NCBI RefSeq assembly: GCF_024868665.1
Contig: NC_079895.1
Location: 9,380,569-9,444,568 of the forward strand
Length of the DNA: 64,000 nt
Direction: 5' to 3'
Origin: Triplophysa rosa
Lineage: Eukaryota; Chordata; Actinopteri; Cypriniformes; Nemacheilidae
A program made the translations under genes and the position numbers. Below are positions 20,543-33,735 of the stretch, in pieces. Below the pieces are notes generated by a model. It ran no database searches, had not been told where the DNA came from, and was given only the letters and a program-made list of their open reading frames with translations. The first letter of the stretch is position 1, and each line of letters opens with the position of its first letter.

Positions 20543-23500
20543 AGGATGATGCACTAGTAGTGCTTGGCCATCAAACCCATGCAAATACAAAAAATGGCTT
20601 TTTGATAGGTGTCCACTGCAGTGACATCTATGCATGAAATGGTTACCCATAATATACATTTGCTATAATCTACCTGACGTATGAAATATAGTAGTTTGAT
20701 ACATGAACCGAACTGTCCTTTCAAAGTTCACATCATCGGTGTCCTTGAATGGTAAAGCATCAATGTCTTCCATGAAACACGACAACAATCTCAATCTTAA
20801 GAGTATACAGAAGAAGTACCAAAGAAGCTCATTTGGGCCTGTGCTTATTATTTGAGTGAGAGATTGAGGATGAGAGGAAATGTGAGCTGTCATGATGACA
20901 TCCCGAGGGAGATCAGGCTAAAGCAGGGCATCTGTCACTGGCCCGTATCACAGTGTCATACGTCGACACTAATGCACCAAACAACAACATTCACATGAGC
21001 GCAACCCAATCAGCTCTCCTGAACAAACATTCAATTACCTCAACCGAGCATGAAAATCAAAACTGTCTCCGTTTGATTGCTGCCCCTAATTAGCTTGACA
21101 ACAAAAATACAAATGGCTTTTGACAAACACAGGAATACTTTTATTCCATGGTCTCCAAAGTAAGATATCTGACCTCAAAAACATAAAGCAAGCACGTAAG
21201 GAATAAATTGTGTGGTCAAAAATCGTAGGTAAGATTATAAAATGACAATATGCCACCCAGAACTGTCCAATGTAGACCTTGCTAACAGGTTGTGTGAAAA
21301 TTCTCATAATGCCTGTTACACACGCAAGTATGACATCTGGAATTTGTTTACTAAGTTGCTAATACTTAGATTAGAAGTTGACGGAGTCCACATAAGAGGA
21401 ACCAAGCGGGGGTCAGGTATGTGTGGCAAAAAGCTATTTCTGATCAAAATAACAACAAGGATTGCAGTGGGTTTGATTTGTCTGATTTAATCACTATCCC
21501 CGTCAAGCACAATATTCAATATAGGAGACCAAACAGCTGCTGCAATTAAAAATGTATTACACACCACATTTCTCTAAATCCCAGAATAACTAATCTCCTC
21601 TGTAACATGAAAAAAACATGAGAGGAAATGTAATGATTTCATCCATCAAAAACCTGAACAAACACACCAGCTCAAAGATAAGAGAGGATCCAGAATTACC
21701 ACTCTTTGGGTGACAGGAACTTTTACAGTAATTTAGAAAACTATAAAAAGTGTTTGCATGTGAACCGGGTTGGCATTGATAACAATATGGCACAGAGAGA
21801 AAAATGCAGGATTTCTCCAAGATGCCATCACAACTTCCTCTCTCATGCCCAACGGCAGCCAGGGCATGATGACAGGTGTGTGGAGCGGGCCTGCTCAAGG
21901 GGGTCCCAGGGTGAAACGCCTCCACCCCGTCCATAGCTGATGCTTTCTGACGTTCGGGCACTCTTATGAGAACAGAGCTGCAAAATTGATTTTCCTTTTT
22001 TTTATTATAGCACTTCCTAGACACTTCTTGAGATATTTTTGGTTAAGATAAATAACAAATCATACGGAATGACATCACCACTTAACTACTGATGCTAATA
22101 AACATCACAAGCTACAAGAACAACAAAACTTGAATCAAAATAAAACGTTTGGCTCTACAGGAAGATCAACGCACAAACTTGCAAACCCACTGCCATAATT
22201 TCAAAACAATTGGCTGTCCATTAACATCGACCCGCGTGTTAATTCTCTCAATGCATTTCTATATACGCTCTCTCTAATATCCTCCTTATGCAGTGACACA
22301 TCATCCATGAATGATTGACCCATTCAGACGTGACATTGGCAAACACTGGACTCACTTCAGACATTAACACAGAACCAGACGTGACTGAGCAGCCCATCTC
22401 TCCGTCACTCATTGCCCCTTTATTGTTTATCTTATTAAAGCCTGACTGATGGCTGTCATTCTTTTATCCATCAGAGTGTGTCTTCCCCAGCCTGATATTA
22501 CACTTCAAAGGTTTCTTTGTGGCCAAAGTATGCAGAAATTTGTAAAGTGTTACCATGCAAACATAACTTAATACTAAGAACTACCGTGTACATCATTTAA
22601 AATTCATTTAACGGTAATGGTAACTATTAACACCTCAGGGAATAGTTTAGTTTTATAAAAAGGGGATCAAAGTTTAAGGTTTGTAAGATAAAAAATATGC
22701 CAGAATATAATAACTTTTTTTAAAGGAAACACGTGATTTAAATAGCAATTTGAGAATAACAATTAGACCCTTGACCAAGTTTTCTTGACACATTACTTGC
22801 ATTAAAGTTGCACAGATTATTACATCTAAACAACTGAATAGTGCTACTAAAATACTTTTAAATTATATACAATCACATGAGACAAAGACTCCAGACAGCG
22901 GTCTACCAAACAGCAGCCTAAAAACTTTTAATAGCCTCATTTTGAAGCGTGTAAAGGCCAGGGTCATTTGATCCACGGTACACTACATACACACAAAACA
23001 GCCGAACCATCTTTCATACGTGACAATCACATACACTTTTCATGTCACCACACAATCCCACGCTAATGTAGCTTTCCACAAATTATTCAATATTCATCAG
23101 CAAGCTGTCACATAATACACTTTTTCCGCCAACTCAATCACCCTTCACTGGTTAACAGCCGACAGAGCAAAGCAACCCCAGCGCCCGCCACGGCTCCGAT
23201 CTCCCCCCTCAGTTAACCCAGCCGCTGTGGAATGGAGGCTTTTTTGAAGGGACTCTATGTATAGCCGTCTCAAACATCGCCCGTGAGGCCACATTCTGTG
23301 GACGCTTGTGGCGGATGGTGCCGTTTACAATCTGTGGGCTCCAGTGATTGTTGGTCAGGAGCGTCTGTGTAAAAAATAGGAAATAATGATGGGCTTGGTG
23401 CTCATTGTGCCGCCTCATGGTATTAAAGGTCAGCGAATGCCGAGCAAAAGACACAGAACTCACTTCACGGTTTAAAATATAGCCCGAGTCCTTTATGCTG

Positions 23501-24600
23501 ATGGAACAACAGGCCTCAATGATAAAAATGATATATTTTCTATGAAATTTAACAAACAAGATCAGGTCAGTCCATTACTGAAAAGTACCATGTTATTAAT
23601 AATATATCATTGATGGTAAAACCAAATAGTCTTTTGCACACTACCATAATGTAAGAAACATAACAATCTTATAGTAACTTTTGGTAACATTTGACTTCCA
23701 CCATTGTATAAAAACAACTTACATGATGACATTACCACCGGATACTGTCTCTGAACCATGCTATTGCCACGGTAGTGTTTTATGAGAGGCACAACCATAA
23801 AAAGCTTTCATGACGTTTCATGAAGTTTTCATTGTTTTAGGGTTACCAAAAGGGGCTCACGAAACCTTACTGGTTCATTAGGGAGCCTGTGGGTTTTTAT
23901 AGAAATTCCAGAACTGAATGAAATAAAAGAATAATTAAAACCTAATAGAACCAAACAAACAAATATTTCACATGAAAGAATGTTAAAGTCCATGTGAACC
24001 ATGGATCGTTTTTACTTACATACGCTGTCGCATTTCCGAGTGAAAAGGAATTGCGAATGAGAAAAAATTGTGGGCGTGACCCACTATTGGAGGGGAGGAG
24101 TTAACGGATGCCTTGCCCAAGGCGTCTAAAGGCTAAAATACACTACAAGACTTTGCTCAAATTTTGCCCAGATTTTCAGTCTGGACTTGTTGCAGAAAGT
24201 CTGCGCCAGTCTGCAGATTTGATCAGTTAGTGTGTTTCTATCTGAAACTTTCAAAAAGTCTGCAAGTGTATGATGTCTAGTTTAAAAAAATCTTGTAGCC
24301 ATAACTTGCATTTTTGAAGATGGATAGCCACAATGGGGCAGAAGTGCATTTTTAGATTTTAATCGAAGATTATGAGGGCACATGATTTTTTAAAAGAGAA
24401 TGACCCACACTAATAAGCTATTAATAATAAACACTGCAATATTCCATGAAAATTTTGGAGTTGTAATTTTTTGTATTGCTGGGACTTTACATTTTGAAAT
24501 GTTAACGTGAATTAAACTATAAACAGTTTATGAGCTCTAAAAATCTTAAAGTATTTAAATATAATTCAAATATTGCTAATACTTCAAAATAAAGTTGTAC
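20543..24600. other. Intergenic, mostly unique DNA
   Basis: I see no exon. A candidate conserved island lies at about 22240-22500 (cattgcccctttattgttta followed by a run rich in TTAT/ATTA). Another lies at about 23140-23440, where sequence is GC-richer. The stretch 23985-24310 has tandem-like 'gtctgcagat/agtctgc' phrases and may be an old repeat. The remaining sequence is AT-rich without further signal. Confidence 0.35.
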
Positions 24601-24823
24601 TTCATTCATTATCTATCATGAACTAACAATGAACAATACTTCTTTCTACGGCATTTATTTATATTAGTTCATATTCAGTATTTCCTATTTTTTTACATTC
24701 TAACACGAACAATTGTATTGGCATTAAGTAACATTGAAAACTGTATTGCTCATTGCTGGTTTATGTCAGCGAATGCATTTAATAATGTTAACAAATACAA
24801 GCTTATTGTAACGTGTTACCAAA
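24600..24823. mobile_element. Old AT-rich transposon fragment ending in TATTGTAACGTGTTACC
   Basis: The phrase aactaacaatgaacaatact at the left and 'tgttaacaaatacaagctta' plus ttgtaacgtgttacc at the right resemble one terminus of a widespread fish DNA element. Its ends, as I recall them, read GGTAACACTTTACAATA. The opposite terminus is not visible, so this is a truncated copy. The family is not certain. Confidence 0.35.
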
Positions 24824-26045
24824 ATATTTTTTAATAATTAAACACATTTAAACAGTTTGCTATTTAGCTAAACACAGGGTTTGAGAACTCATGTTCAACT
24901 TCATACAGTATCTGTGTCATATGTGAATCAATATCTAACATGTTCTCACACCAGTTTCTGACCTCTTATTTCTCTCCTCCCCTTAAGCAGTGATTAATGA
25001 GTGAGCGGTGATTGTCAGTGCGCTTGAGAAACAGCACTGCTTTATGACCCTGGAGCAGTTAATGGCTAAATGTCAGTCATTAAGACAACCGGTGCAGTTG
25101 GTATTAACTTTCCACTCAGGTTACATAAAGAAATATGCAGATCGTCCGAGTACCAAGAGAATGGAAGATAACCAGACATGTTGAAAGAACACAGAGCAAT
25201 GCAGGTTTGTTTACTCATATTCACATTATGATTTGATATCAGATATTTTGAACTGCCAGAAATTTAAGGCACTGGCGGTATATTGTCTTGAGTCTTGTAT
25301 ACATGCACCCATGCGTGTGGGCATTGTCTTCGCATTAACCGGCATGGGCGGCTGTATTAGCTCACCTGTGTGGCACAATGCCTCATGTCCCCGCGGTCAC
25401 ACTCAATTAGCCACCACTGAGCGCGTGCAGGGCCGCCTCTCTTGTTCGCTGCCATTGGCTGATGGCCCCGGCGATAGCATTGAGCTGCTGTCTCCTCTCG
25501 AGCCGCAGCATGCAGCGCTCTGTCTGCAGATGGCAGGAATGATAGCATTCACAGCAGCACCAAGACACTTTCATCTGCTGCACATCTCTCGGCCCCATGC
25601 CAGCCACAAGCAAGAGAGGGCATGAACTGTTTCCGGCCACCCACTGCCATACTATGGCCTGTCCAAAGCAGCGATAACACAGGTCAGGCACAATTTAAGT
25701 CATTAAATTGTAAATAATTTAAATTAACAATTCTACATAATGGCAATAATTATTTCCACTCTATCGTGTGTTAATAATGCATCGGATTCCACACTTGAGT
25801 GGAAGCGGGCCTAGATGGGTTTTGAGGGCAACAACCTTCTCCCTAATAGATGACCACCTAAACAGTCATCGCTCACCCAGCACACATCATTATCTGTGAA
25901 TGAATCATTGGTTTATTCATTAAAGACACTTTCACCAGGGAAGAGGTGACAAATTCAACCAAAGGTCATCAGTGCCTCTCATGAACGACTTCTGTTCTGC
26001 ACCATCTGGTCAAGCTGATATGTTACACTTGGCCTTTTTACCACT
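24824..26045. promoter_or_regulatory. Enhancer-like island (core about 25290-25690)
   Basis: About 400 bp at 25290-25690 is GC-balanced, free of repeats and very different from its AT-rich neighbours. It contains E-box-like CATCTG/CAGATG and CAGCTG-type cores, ATTAGC and CAATTAG homeobox-type cores, and CpG clusters. Such islands 3' of SATB2 are long-range enhancers in mammals (established for the 2q33 gene desert). Assignment of this one is inference. Its open frames on both strands lack any domain. Confidence 0.4.
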
Positions 26046-26130
26046 TGAGGTGCTGTGGTGTAGCTGTCAAAGCTCAGGTCTGATAACAGGTCAATGGTTC
26101 AAGCCTTGTAAGGAGCAAGTAAGGAGCAAG
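26046..26130 (+). mobile_element. tRNA-derived SINE head
   Basis: TGTAGCTGTCAAAG (box A-like) is followed by GGTTCAAGCCT (box B, about 26096-26106) at the spacing of a polymerase III promoter. The tRNA-like part is followed by a short tandem duplication, aaggagcaagt twice. The rest of the SINE body is not recognisable. It is not an intact tRNA gene, because the acceptor stem does not pair. Confidence 0.5.
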
Positions 26131-26455
26131 TAACCACTGGGCTCATGAGGAGGATAATAGGGTAATTGTCGAATGCCACATGACCAAACCGGAAAACAGG
26201 TCTTGTATCCGCTTGTCGTTATTTCATTATTATTTTTTTTAAACTTCTGAAATAACACTGATATGTATTGATTTTTGGGGTTAGTGTTTTATTCTATTGT
26301 TACTGTATATTACAATGTTAGTGAGAAGAAAAATAAATAATTTTTGGAGTTTGGGTTCCTCGCCACAGCAGAGCAGTGCAGTGTTGGCTTGCTCACCGGG
26401 AGACTGCATTTATTTATTTATTTATTCATTTATTTATTAGATATTATTTATTATA

Positions 26456-26535
26456 ATGATCTTGCTTCCTGTAAAGCTGCTTTGGAACAATGCACATTGT
26501 GAAAAGCGCTAAATAAAATTGAATTGAATTGAAAT
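26456..26535 (+). mobile_element. LINE-type 3' tail
   Basis: The phrase gtaaagctgctttggaacaa followed by ttgtgaaaagcgctaaataa and then a (aattg)n tail is the usual 3' end shared by fish L2/RTE-like LINEs and their SINE partners. Only the tail remains. Upstream (26408-26439) is a (TTTA)n tract. Confidence 0.55.
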
Positions 26536-26731
26536 GAAATAATTTTGTACATCAATATGCATATATTATGGACATTGACTAAGCTCATCTTATCCATCAA
26601 CTCTACAAGCAATGAGCAACGGACCTGAAGCGGATGTGATGTGATGTTCGGCAAACAGACTCTTCGGCAAAGTTGCATCTGTAAAGGTTGATGAACACTG
26701 CAAAAAAATTCTCATCAGTTTTGTGTCTTAA

Positions 26732-27313
26732 GGGCTGTTCACACTATTGCTGATAACGTTAACTATAAAAATAAAGTTTTAAAAATCATTCTTAATTAAG
26801 GAGAATAGCAGGGTTCACATCACAACTATAACAATAAAGACACAGAGAACGATGTTGTTGGGATCACTTTCAGAACGAACTTTTCCAGCTAATGAACAAC
26901 AAAACACATTGTCACAATCTTTGGCGGATCTCTAATGTTTGGCCATTGATGATCGTGATGCGAGTTTTATGTCAGAATTAAAGACTGTGGTGGTCGGAAA
27001 GCGGTGTGTTTACGGCATGTAATGCTTAAGTCCGAGCAAGCTGGCAAAATAAACGCTTTACATCCCGGACATTCAGCCTTTAGAGACAGCATCCAGCCTT
27101 TGCTGTCAGATTTTGGAGAAAAGACGTTTGGGAATGAAAATGAAAGCATCATCAGCAGGTCATCTACATTCATTTTAGTGACTGGGAACACAGCAGCGGC
27201 AGCGCACAAGCTTAAATAAGCATAACTTTATCGTTATCAAATGTAGTTATAGTTAACGTTATAGTTATCGTTATCAAATATAGTTATAGTTATTGTTCTA
27301 GTGTAAATGCCCC
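26732..27313. mobile_element. 582-bp transposon with TTAA target duplications (Kolobok-like?)
   Basis: TTAA at 26728-26731 is followed by GGGCTGTTCACACTA. The right end carries the inverse (TAGTGTAAATGCCCC) followed by TTAA at 27314-27317. The termini also share nested gttaacgtta/agttatagtt subrepeats. A central stretch (about 26880-27200) is higher in GC and could be a remnant of captured sequence. TTAA duplications occur in both piggyBac and Kolobok; the terminal GGG leans to the latter (inference). Confidence 0.65.
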
Positions 27314-27317
27314 TTAA

Positions 27318-29737
27318 GACAAATTTTTGAAACAATTAAGAATGTCTGTGACATGCTAACCAACAGCCAATTTTCGAGATGAATACAAAGTTCTGACAAT
27401 ATCAGAAATTTTGGGTTGCAATGTGATTGCTACTACGTGGAATGTGATGTCATAACTTGATAAGGCATAATGAAGATCAAACAGGAGCACAGCAACTGAT
27501 GCGTGTGTGTTTGTGTGTGCGTGTATGTGTGTGTTTGCGTGTGTGCGTGTGTGTGTGAGAGAAAGAGTGAAAAAGAATGGCAGAGAGAAAAAAGACAAAT
27601 GTACAGTATATCAAACATTCAATTACACTAGCTTGTCTATAGCTGGCAACTACAATATCTTTCTATTTAGCATTTCCTTATGTTATGATCAAAATTCTGT
27701 TTTCCAGTCACGTCAAACTTTAGTCAGTCTGACATCTTTTTTTCCTTTTCCAGCCAAAGACACTGCCAACAATAAACCAAGGGCTTTCTTGGGTTTGTGC
27801 GGTAATGGTTTCAATTTTGTGTGTCAGTGAGGTTGTCAGAACATGACATGATTGATTGACAAGTCAATGCTGTAAATCTCAACTAAAATGTAAAATGTTG
27901 ATGTCGCACAATCTATCTTGGCATATCTACAGTATAAAAAGAGGGATTCAAAAAGTGCCGGCAGCAATAAGAACAGAAATCATTCATTTTCAATGCGAGT
28001 TTATGAGTTGAGGTGATCATGATTACTGATCACAAGCATTGTGACCATTAGCAAAGCAACAGTAAAGTTTAACATTTTGTCATTTGTAAATTGTATTTTG
28101 TACCTTAAGAAATATACAGTGAGCAATTTAAGATAAACACTTCTGCTAAATCAATACTTATTCCAAGACATTAATAAAGACACCTCCCACTTTCCGCATT
28201 CACAACAGCAATGTTTTAATTCACTCATTTGAGTCTTTTGCCTGTTCAAGCAGCTGATAAATCCTTATCGCCGCTTTACTGGAGGTGCTTATCTGACTGC
28301 CTCTTTTAGTCCCGTGGGTCTGGGGATGTCCACCCTCCAGGGCCACATCCTCACTCCACTGCCTCCCCTGAGCCCTTCTTGCCTTGTCTAAATCGGTAAT
28401 TGTGGTCTAATGGCCGTGTTTGAAGCTGATCTAGCACATAAACAGGCGAAGGAAGTCTTTAGAGCCATAATCACTGAGTACCTCCCTCTCTCTCTCTCTC
28501 TCTCCCTCTCTCGTGCCCCCCTCTCCTTTCTCGTCTTCTCTGGTTCGGCCGATCAGGCCCCTGCTTCCCAGACAACTGCAAACAATTAGGCAAATTAGTG
28601 GCTCCGCCATCACCATCAAGAGCCCTGCTTGTTTATATCTTAATTGAAGCGAATGTCAAAACAGTCAAGGTTTGAAAGAAACAAGATGCGTCCATGAGAT
28701 GAAATTCAAACTGCCAGCCAGCCCAAATATTAAGAGTGTTTGTTTAATAGCGTGCGACCAACTGGGAAAGAAGAAGGATATGAGGGAAAAAGAGAGGCAG
28801 GGAGAGCGGGCGAGCAAGAGAGAGAGAATATGATGGGTAGATATAAAGAATACATATGGGGGAAATACATGTAGACATTTGTATATACGATGCCTTTTAT
28901 CTCTTTAACCCCTGTGTGTCCATACACACCGCACTCACAAACACATGCGCTCACTTTCTCCACAACACAGGCGATTCAAACCTTGGATCTGCAGAGATGC
29001 ACAAATTCATTGTAAAAGCTTTCCACTAACTAAATCGAGAGAGAAAAATATGCACTTTTCATCGGGCTCCACACCTCCCCCCCCTCGTACAATACATAAA
29101 TAAACAGAAATGACCTGATTGAGATGTAAAAGGCAGGGACTCAGGTCTGGGAGCCATTCGTTAGAATGATGCATTAACTATACTGTTCCCAACAGAGCCA
29201 ATGGCACTACGCACGCTAAGCAGGGATCGCTTAAACTAATAGGCCTTTCCCATTACTACATATTCATTCTGGAGGCCTGACAAGAGTTTGGCTGTTACTG
29301 TTGTGGACTGTTGACAAGTGTGAGAACTAATATGTGACTTTGCCACTCACTAGTGATGTGCCGTACGTTTTTTGAAACATTTGGCCTCCTAAAGTGGTGC
29401 TCTCTGTGGGTAATTCAATACTGCAGTTTCCTTGCATTCATAAAACACATGCAATGCTACAATTCCGAGTCACCATAAACAACTAAAAATTATAAAAATC
29501 ATAAGCAGATGTAATGGCAAAAGCAAGCAACGTACCTCTAATGTCAAATCCAGTCGAAACAAGTTTGGCATTGTTGAATAGCAATGCAGAGCGATATTAA
29601 AATAAGAGCATCTATTTACAACAGTGTCAAAGAAGATATTTCATTTGCTTGGAATTAATAAAAACTGACTAAATAGTAAAGTAACCAAATGTGTTATTCT
29701 TCAGATTTCACTTGGGTATTTGACAAAAATACTGTAC
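27318..29737. other. Intergenic with GT microsatellite and two enhancer-like islands
   Basis: An irregular (GT)n/(GTGC)n tract runs at 27501-27557 and a CT tract at about 28483-28512. Around 28220-28640 there is a clean GC-balanced island (with gctgataaatccttatcgcc and gtaattgtggtctaatggcc). Around 29130-29300 there is a second, smaller one (cattaactatactgttccca). Neither encodes protein. Both are candidate conserved regulatory elements by position and composition only. Confidence 0.35.
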
Positions 29738-29892
29738 ATGCGTCCTATGGTGTGACATAGCAAAAATGTAGAAAACAAACTGTTATTGTATTATTTTATA
29801 TTTATTTATCAAATAAAATACCATTAGAGAGATTCATTTTTATTGTTAGTTTTTTTTTTCAAAATTTTTGTCACACCATAAGACACATAGGA
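29738..29892. mobile_element. Palindromic MITE family B, copy 1
   Basis: The left arm GTCCTATGGTGTGACATAGC is followed by aaaaatgtagaaaaca. The right arm carries the inverse TTTTTGTCACACCATAAGAC and then ACATAGGAT. The interior is AT-rich and there is no ORF. Sister copies are at 49457-49574 and 52019-52152. I do not know a name for the family. Confidence 0.75.
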
Positions 29893-30389
29893 TGGTTTAT
29901 TTGCCAACTCCCCATGTGCTGCCTCTAAGGTCCTAAAGTGTATACCCAGGTAAAAAAAGTGCACTAAAATAAACTAAAGTGCAATAAAATGTATTTAAAT
30001 TTCTATTTTCAAGCAATAATTTGTACTTAATATACAAAAAAAGTCTTTAGAACTTTTTAAGATAAACTTAGTGTACCAAGTGTACTCAATTTTGAGACAC
30101 TAGGAAGAAACTATATTTTAGCCTGTAGTTGAATTATATTACATGGCAAGGCAAGAATTTTGAAGAATTTTGAAGAAACCAATAGGTAGAGCAAAAAACA
30201 TGGAGAGCTCTCGAGTTAACAAACAAACAAACATTAAAAAAGAGGATTTTCCCCTTGTTTTTGTCTTTGATGAAAAACAAAGATACAGATTCTACTGGTG
30301 ATATTGTTTGTTGTGTTTAATAAGTAGATGGATGTTTATGGATCAGGTGAGCTCAGAGGTTTGGCTCCAGCATTAGGGGCCCAGACAGA

Positions 30390-30850
30390 CATATAGACTC
30401 TACCTATCAGCCACCGGTCTGCACAGAGCCAGCGAGTATCAGCGCTCTAATTGGATCAGTGGCACGAATGTGATTACGGCTGGCGTATTTATTTACATAA
30501 TAATTATTATTGCCAGCCCTGTGGTGCCAGAGGATGTGGAGGGGGAGGGCCAGAAATCCGTCTGAACTGTGTGTGTGTGTGTGTGTGCACGAGAGGTCGT
30601 GGAACGTGCCTCCCCCTTCACTGCAGAGCTGATATGATGGCATTATTCTATTAGTGCTCCAGTGTGAAGTTTGAAATGAGCTCTGATTGGATTAGTTAAC
30701 GGCGAGGACTAGATAGTGCGGAATGAGGTTAGCGGCAGCGCACGCAGGCGGCCTCAGCTCGGGCGGCCATAATTAGGAGTCTGTCCAGGGAGTGCGTATG
30801 GAACCGTGCCAACGTGCATCAATGACTCCTCCTATCTAGAATATAAATAT
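30390..30850. promoter_or_regulatory. Enhancer-like island
   Basis: This is 460 bp of repeat-poor sequence with many homeodomain-type cores (taattatt, ctctaattgg, attagttaac, cataattagg) and CpGs (gcggcagcgcacgcaggcgg). A short GT microsatellite in its middle splits it. The pattern is typical of developmental conserved non-coding elements. No protein-like frame is present. The regulatory role is inference. Confidence 0.35.
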
Positions 30851-33359
30851 TAGCTTACAGTTGAGTGCATGTGGTCTTTTATTTTGTATTTAGAAACTAT
30901 TACTTTAAAAAATATTATTAGATCCATCCAGTCCAGTTGATTGTAATATGCAATGTATATCAAATGATTGGTCGATTTAAACATCTTCCTTTCTGTCTTC
31001 ATTGCTTGCTAACCAAGTTCAGTTGTGTGTAGCTAAAGTTAAGTATCCATGTAATGGTGCTTAATCATAGCGCTTCCCAAACAGACCATTACTGTGGAGT
31101 TGAGTGGCAGTAATACATGGCGCCTGCAGGGTCTGAACAAACCACCTTTTGTTAATAAAGCTCCATTAATCAGATTACAGAAGCCACTGGACCACAGGGC
31201 CATGCAGCATGATGAATATCCTCCAAACAATAACAATTTACCCACCCCATCTAAACAAACCTCTATTGTGTGTGGGTGGGTGGGTGTGAGCACAATGCAT
31301 GTGGTGTGTTTTCTGACGCAGTTGGTACCACATTTGTCCATATTCTTTTCTATGAATGTACTAATTAATGTCTATTATAAACATACCAACTGTCCATTTT
31401 TGTCTCTCTGAAACAGAACAATGCTTTGTGTGTGTGCGTCTGTGTATGTGTGAACAGCAATCGGCACAAGGCGGAACAAGAATCACTCTCTCTGGCTAAA
31501 GTGACCCTAAGGAGCAGTTGAGGTTGAACATTGGAGAGCTGCCTGCAAGTCGACGTGTCTGTAGACGCAGCCGTGTCTCACCCAGTGCCGAGCGTGTGCT
31601 GTTCCCTGTCATTACACAAATCCACCAGGACCAAACACTGTCCACCCAAACCAGGACTAATAGATTATCTGAAGGATGCAGCCTGTCCATTATGGTTTTG
31701 AAAAGAACAGAATGATATAACTGAAACTAAGAAAGACTGATATAACCACCCAAAGGAAAGAAAATGAACCAGTGCAGCCTCTTCAATATTTCCCATATAA
31801 TTTCCACAGAGCAATAAGATTAAATGAAGATTAAATAAAGACTTCAGATGAATTATGCTGCTGCTCATATTTTTCTCCAGAGAAAAGAAGCACTGTAATC
31901 TCATACATGTTTATATAGTAGGGAATAAGATCAATGTCTTTCATTTGGTATATTTGGATTTACTAAAATACTGTACTAAAGCCTACATTCAAGTAAGTAT
32001 AGTTCACCCTAAAATGAAAATTCTGCGTATCTTTGCCTTACACTATGATACTTCTCTGAACTAAATAAAAAGAGTTGCTCTAAGATCATTATCATATTTA
32101 AGCTTTTCCAAAATTCATAGTTGCCAATGTGGTCTGGACTGTACAATACCAAAAGAACATTTTATTGAAGCACACAAGAGATATTGTCAGTTTCCTGTTG
32201 AGTTTTTGACCATTACATTAATGTAAACTGATGTATAGTCTCTGTTTAATGCGTAGTGAAGTGTGGTTTAAAGCTTTTCTCCTCTGCTCAACATGGCTTT
32301 GTCCTTCCTGCAATGATGGAAGCCCGTTTGTTCTGTCACGTTCAGATTTCCTCTATTTCTTTTCTTCATTAGTGGCATTCTGTTCATTTTGGTATCCCAC
32401 GTTCCTTACCAGCCTCCTTTGTCTCCTTTCCACTTCTCTCTCAACTATTTTATCCCTGTCTTTTCTCTCTCTCTGTTTCTCCAGAGAGTCTAATTCCAGA
32501 GCTAGGATCTTCACAACAGATAACGGTGCTAATTTCATTAATTATAAACCAATATGTTACTGGAAGCCTCAGGAGAATCCTGGCCCAACACTGGCATCTG
32601 GTCTGTAGTGCATGCTGGGAGGGCTGTGTGGGTGGGGGGGCTACTGGAGGACGAAGAATCGAAAAGGTTAGACTAGAAAGTAGACAAGAAATGAGAAAAG
32701 AGAGGAGAGATTAAAGAGCATTGTCCTTGTCATCGGCGGACAAAAAAGGCAGGCGACGAGATCTCTTCCCATTCTTTGTGTGGAATGGCGTATGGTTGAT
32801 ATTACTGTCTGTCACCATAAAACCATAAAAACCATCTCAGAGTAGTTTCTTGTCTGAGACTATCCACAGACGAAAGATCAGAATTGAAATGGAAACCGTT
32901 CAAATAGTTTGTGAAGTTTCTGTGCCTGTTCAGGCCTTATGACAATACACCGCGTGAAGCAAAATGTCACAGAATTTCCTTTAAACTTTCAATGATTGTT
33001 GTTGAATAACAATACAATAAGTCATGAGAGGCCACGAGTAACAATGATGTCACCACAAATAAGGAGTGCCTAAAATCTTTACAAAATAATGGTGAAATTG
33101 CACAGTATCAAGGGGCTTAGTACTGCTATAAAAATCACAGAATAAATACTTGAATAAGTAACTACATTTAATTATAAAGTGAATCACAATGAACAATTAG
33201 CAATAATATAGTATAGTGTTATAATAATAAATAGAGTGTACCTAAGCGTATTAATGTAGAATTAAAATTGTTGTATAAACAGACATACATCAGAATCAGT
33301 CAGACAGACAGACAGACAGACAGATAGAGCGAGTAACAGAAGCAGCTCATGATAAGAGA

Positions 33360-33735
33360 GCAGAACACTAACAGGTGTGTCCCTCACGGTTTGCTGCCTC
33401 CTGCTGCACACAACAGCACCCAATCAGTCTCGCTTCACGTCCACACAACGGCATTGTGAGCGATAAATAAATAAAGGAGCCTCTCGAGTCTCGGGCATTA
33501 ATAGCAATTGTGTGTGTAAACTGCTTGATCGTGCTCTCCACTCACAGCTGCCCTGTAATCGCTGTTGAGCCATGCAGCTGATGTGTGTGAGGCAGCATAT
33601 GGGAGGGAGCCATGTCAATTGGTGAAGTTTGAATAGCGCTATGAAAAATGATTTCAAATCTGACAACATCTTGGGAGCAGCACATCTGGCCCACTCACCG
33701 TCAAATGATTTTCGCACCTGCTTTCAGTTAGGCAA
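33360..33735. promoter_or_regulatory. Enhancer-like island
   Basis: This is a clean, GC-balanced stretch with gcattaatagcaattgtg, cgataaataaataaagga and cagctgatgtg cores and no simple repeats. It is bordered by AT-rich DNA on both sides. Long minus-strand frames over it show no domain. Candidate long-range satb2 enhancer by location only. Confidence 0.35.

Noticed and set aside
26046..26130. Functional tRNA gene
   Set aside because: Box A and B are recognisable, but the acceptor and anticodon stems do not pair and no terminator run is placed correctly.
32995..33013. Paired SOX-type motif ATTGTT...AACAAT as a SOX9 dimer site
   Set aside because: The orientation is the reverse of the known head-to-head SOX9 dimer and the sequence lies in AT-rich DNA outside the clean islands.
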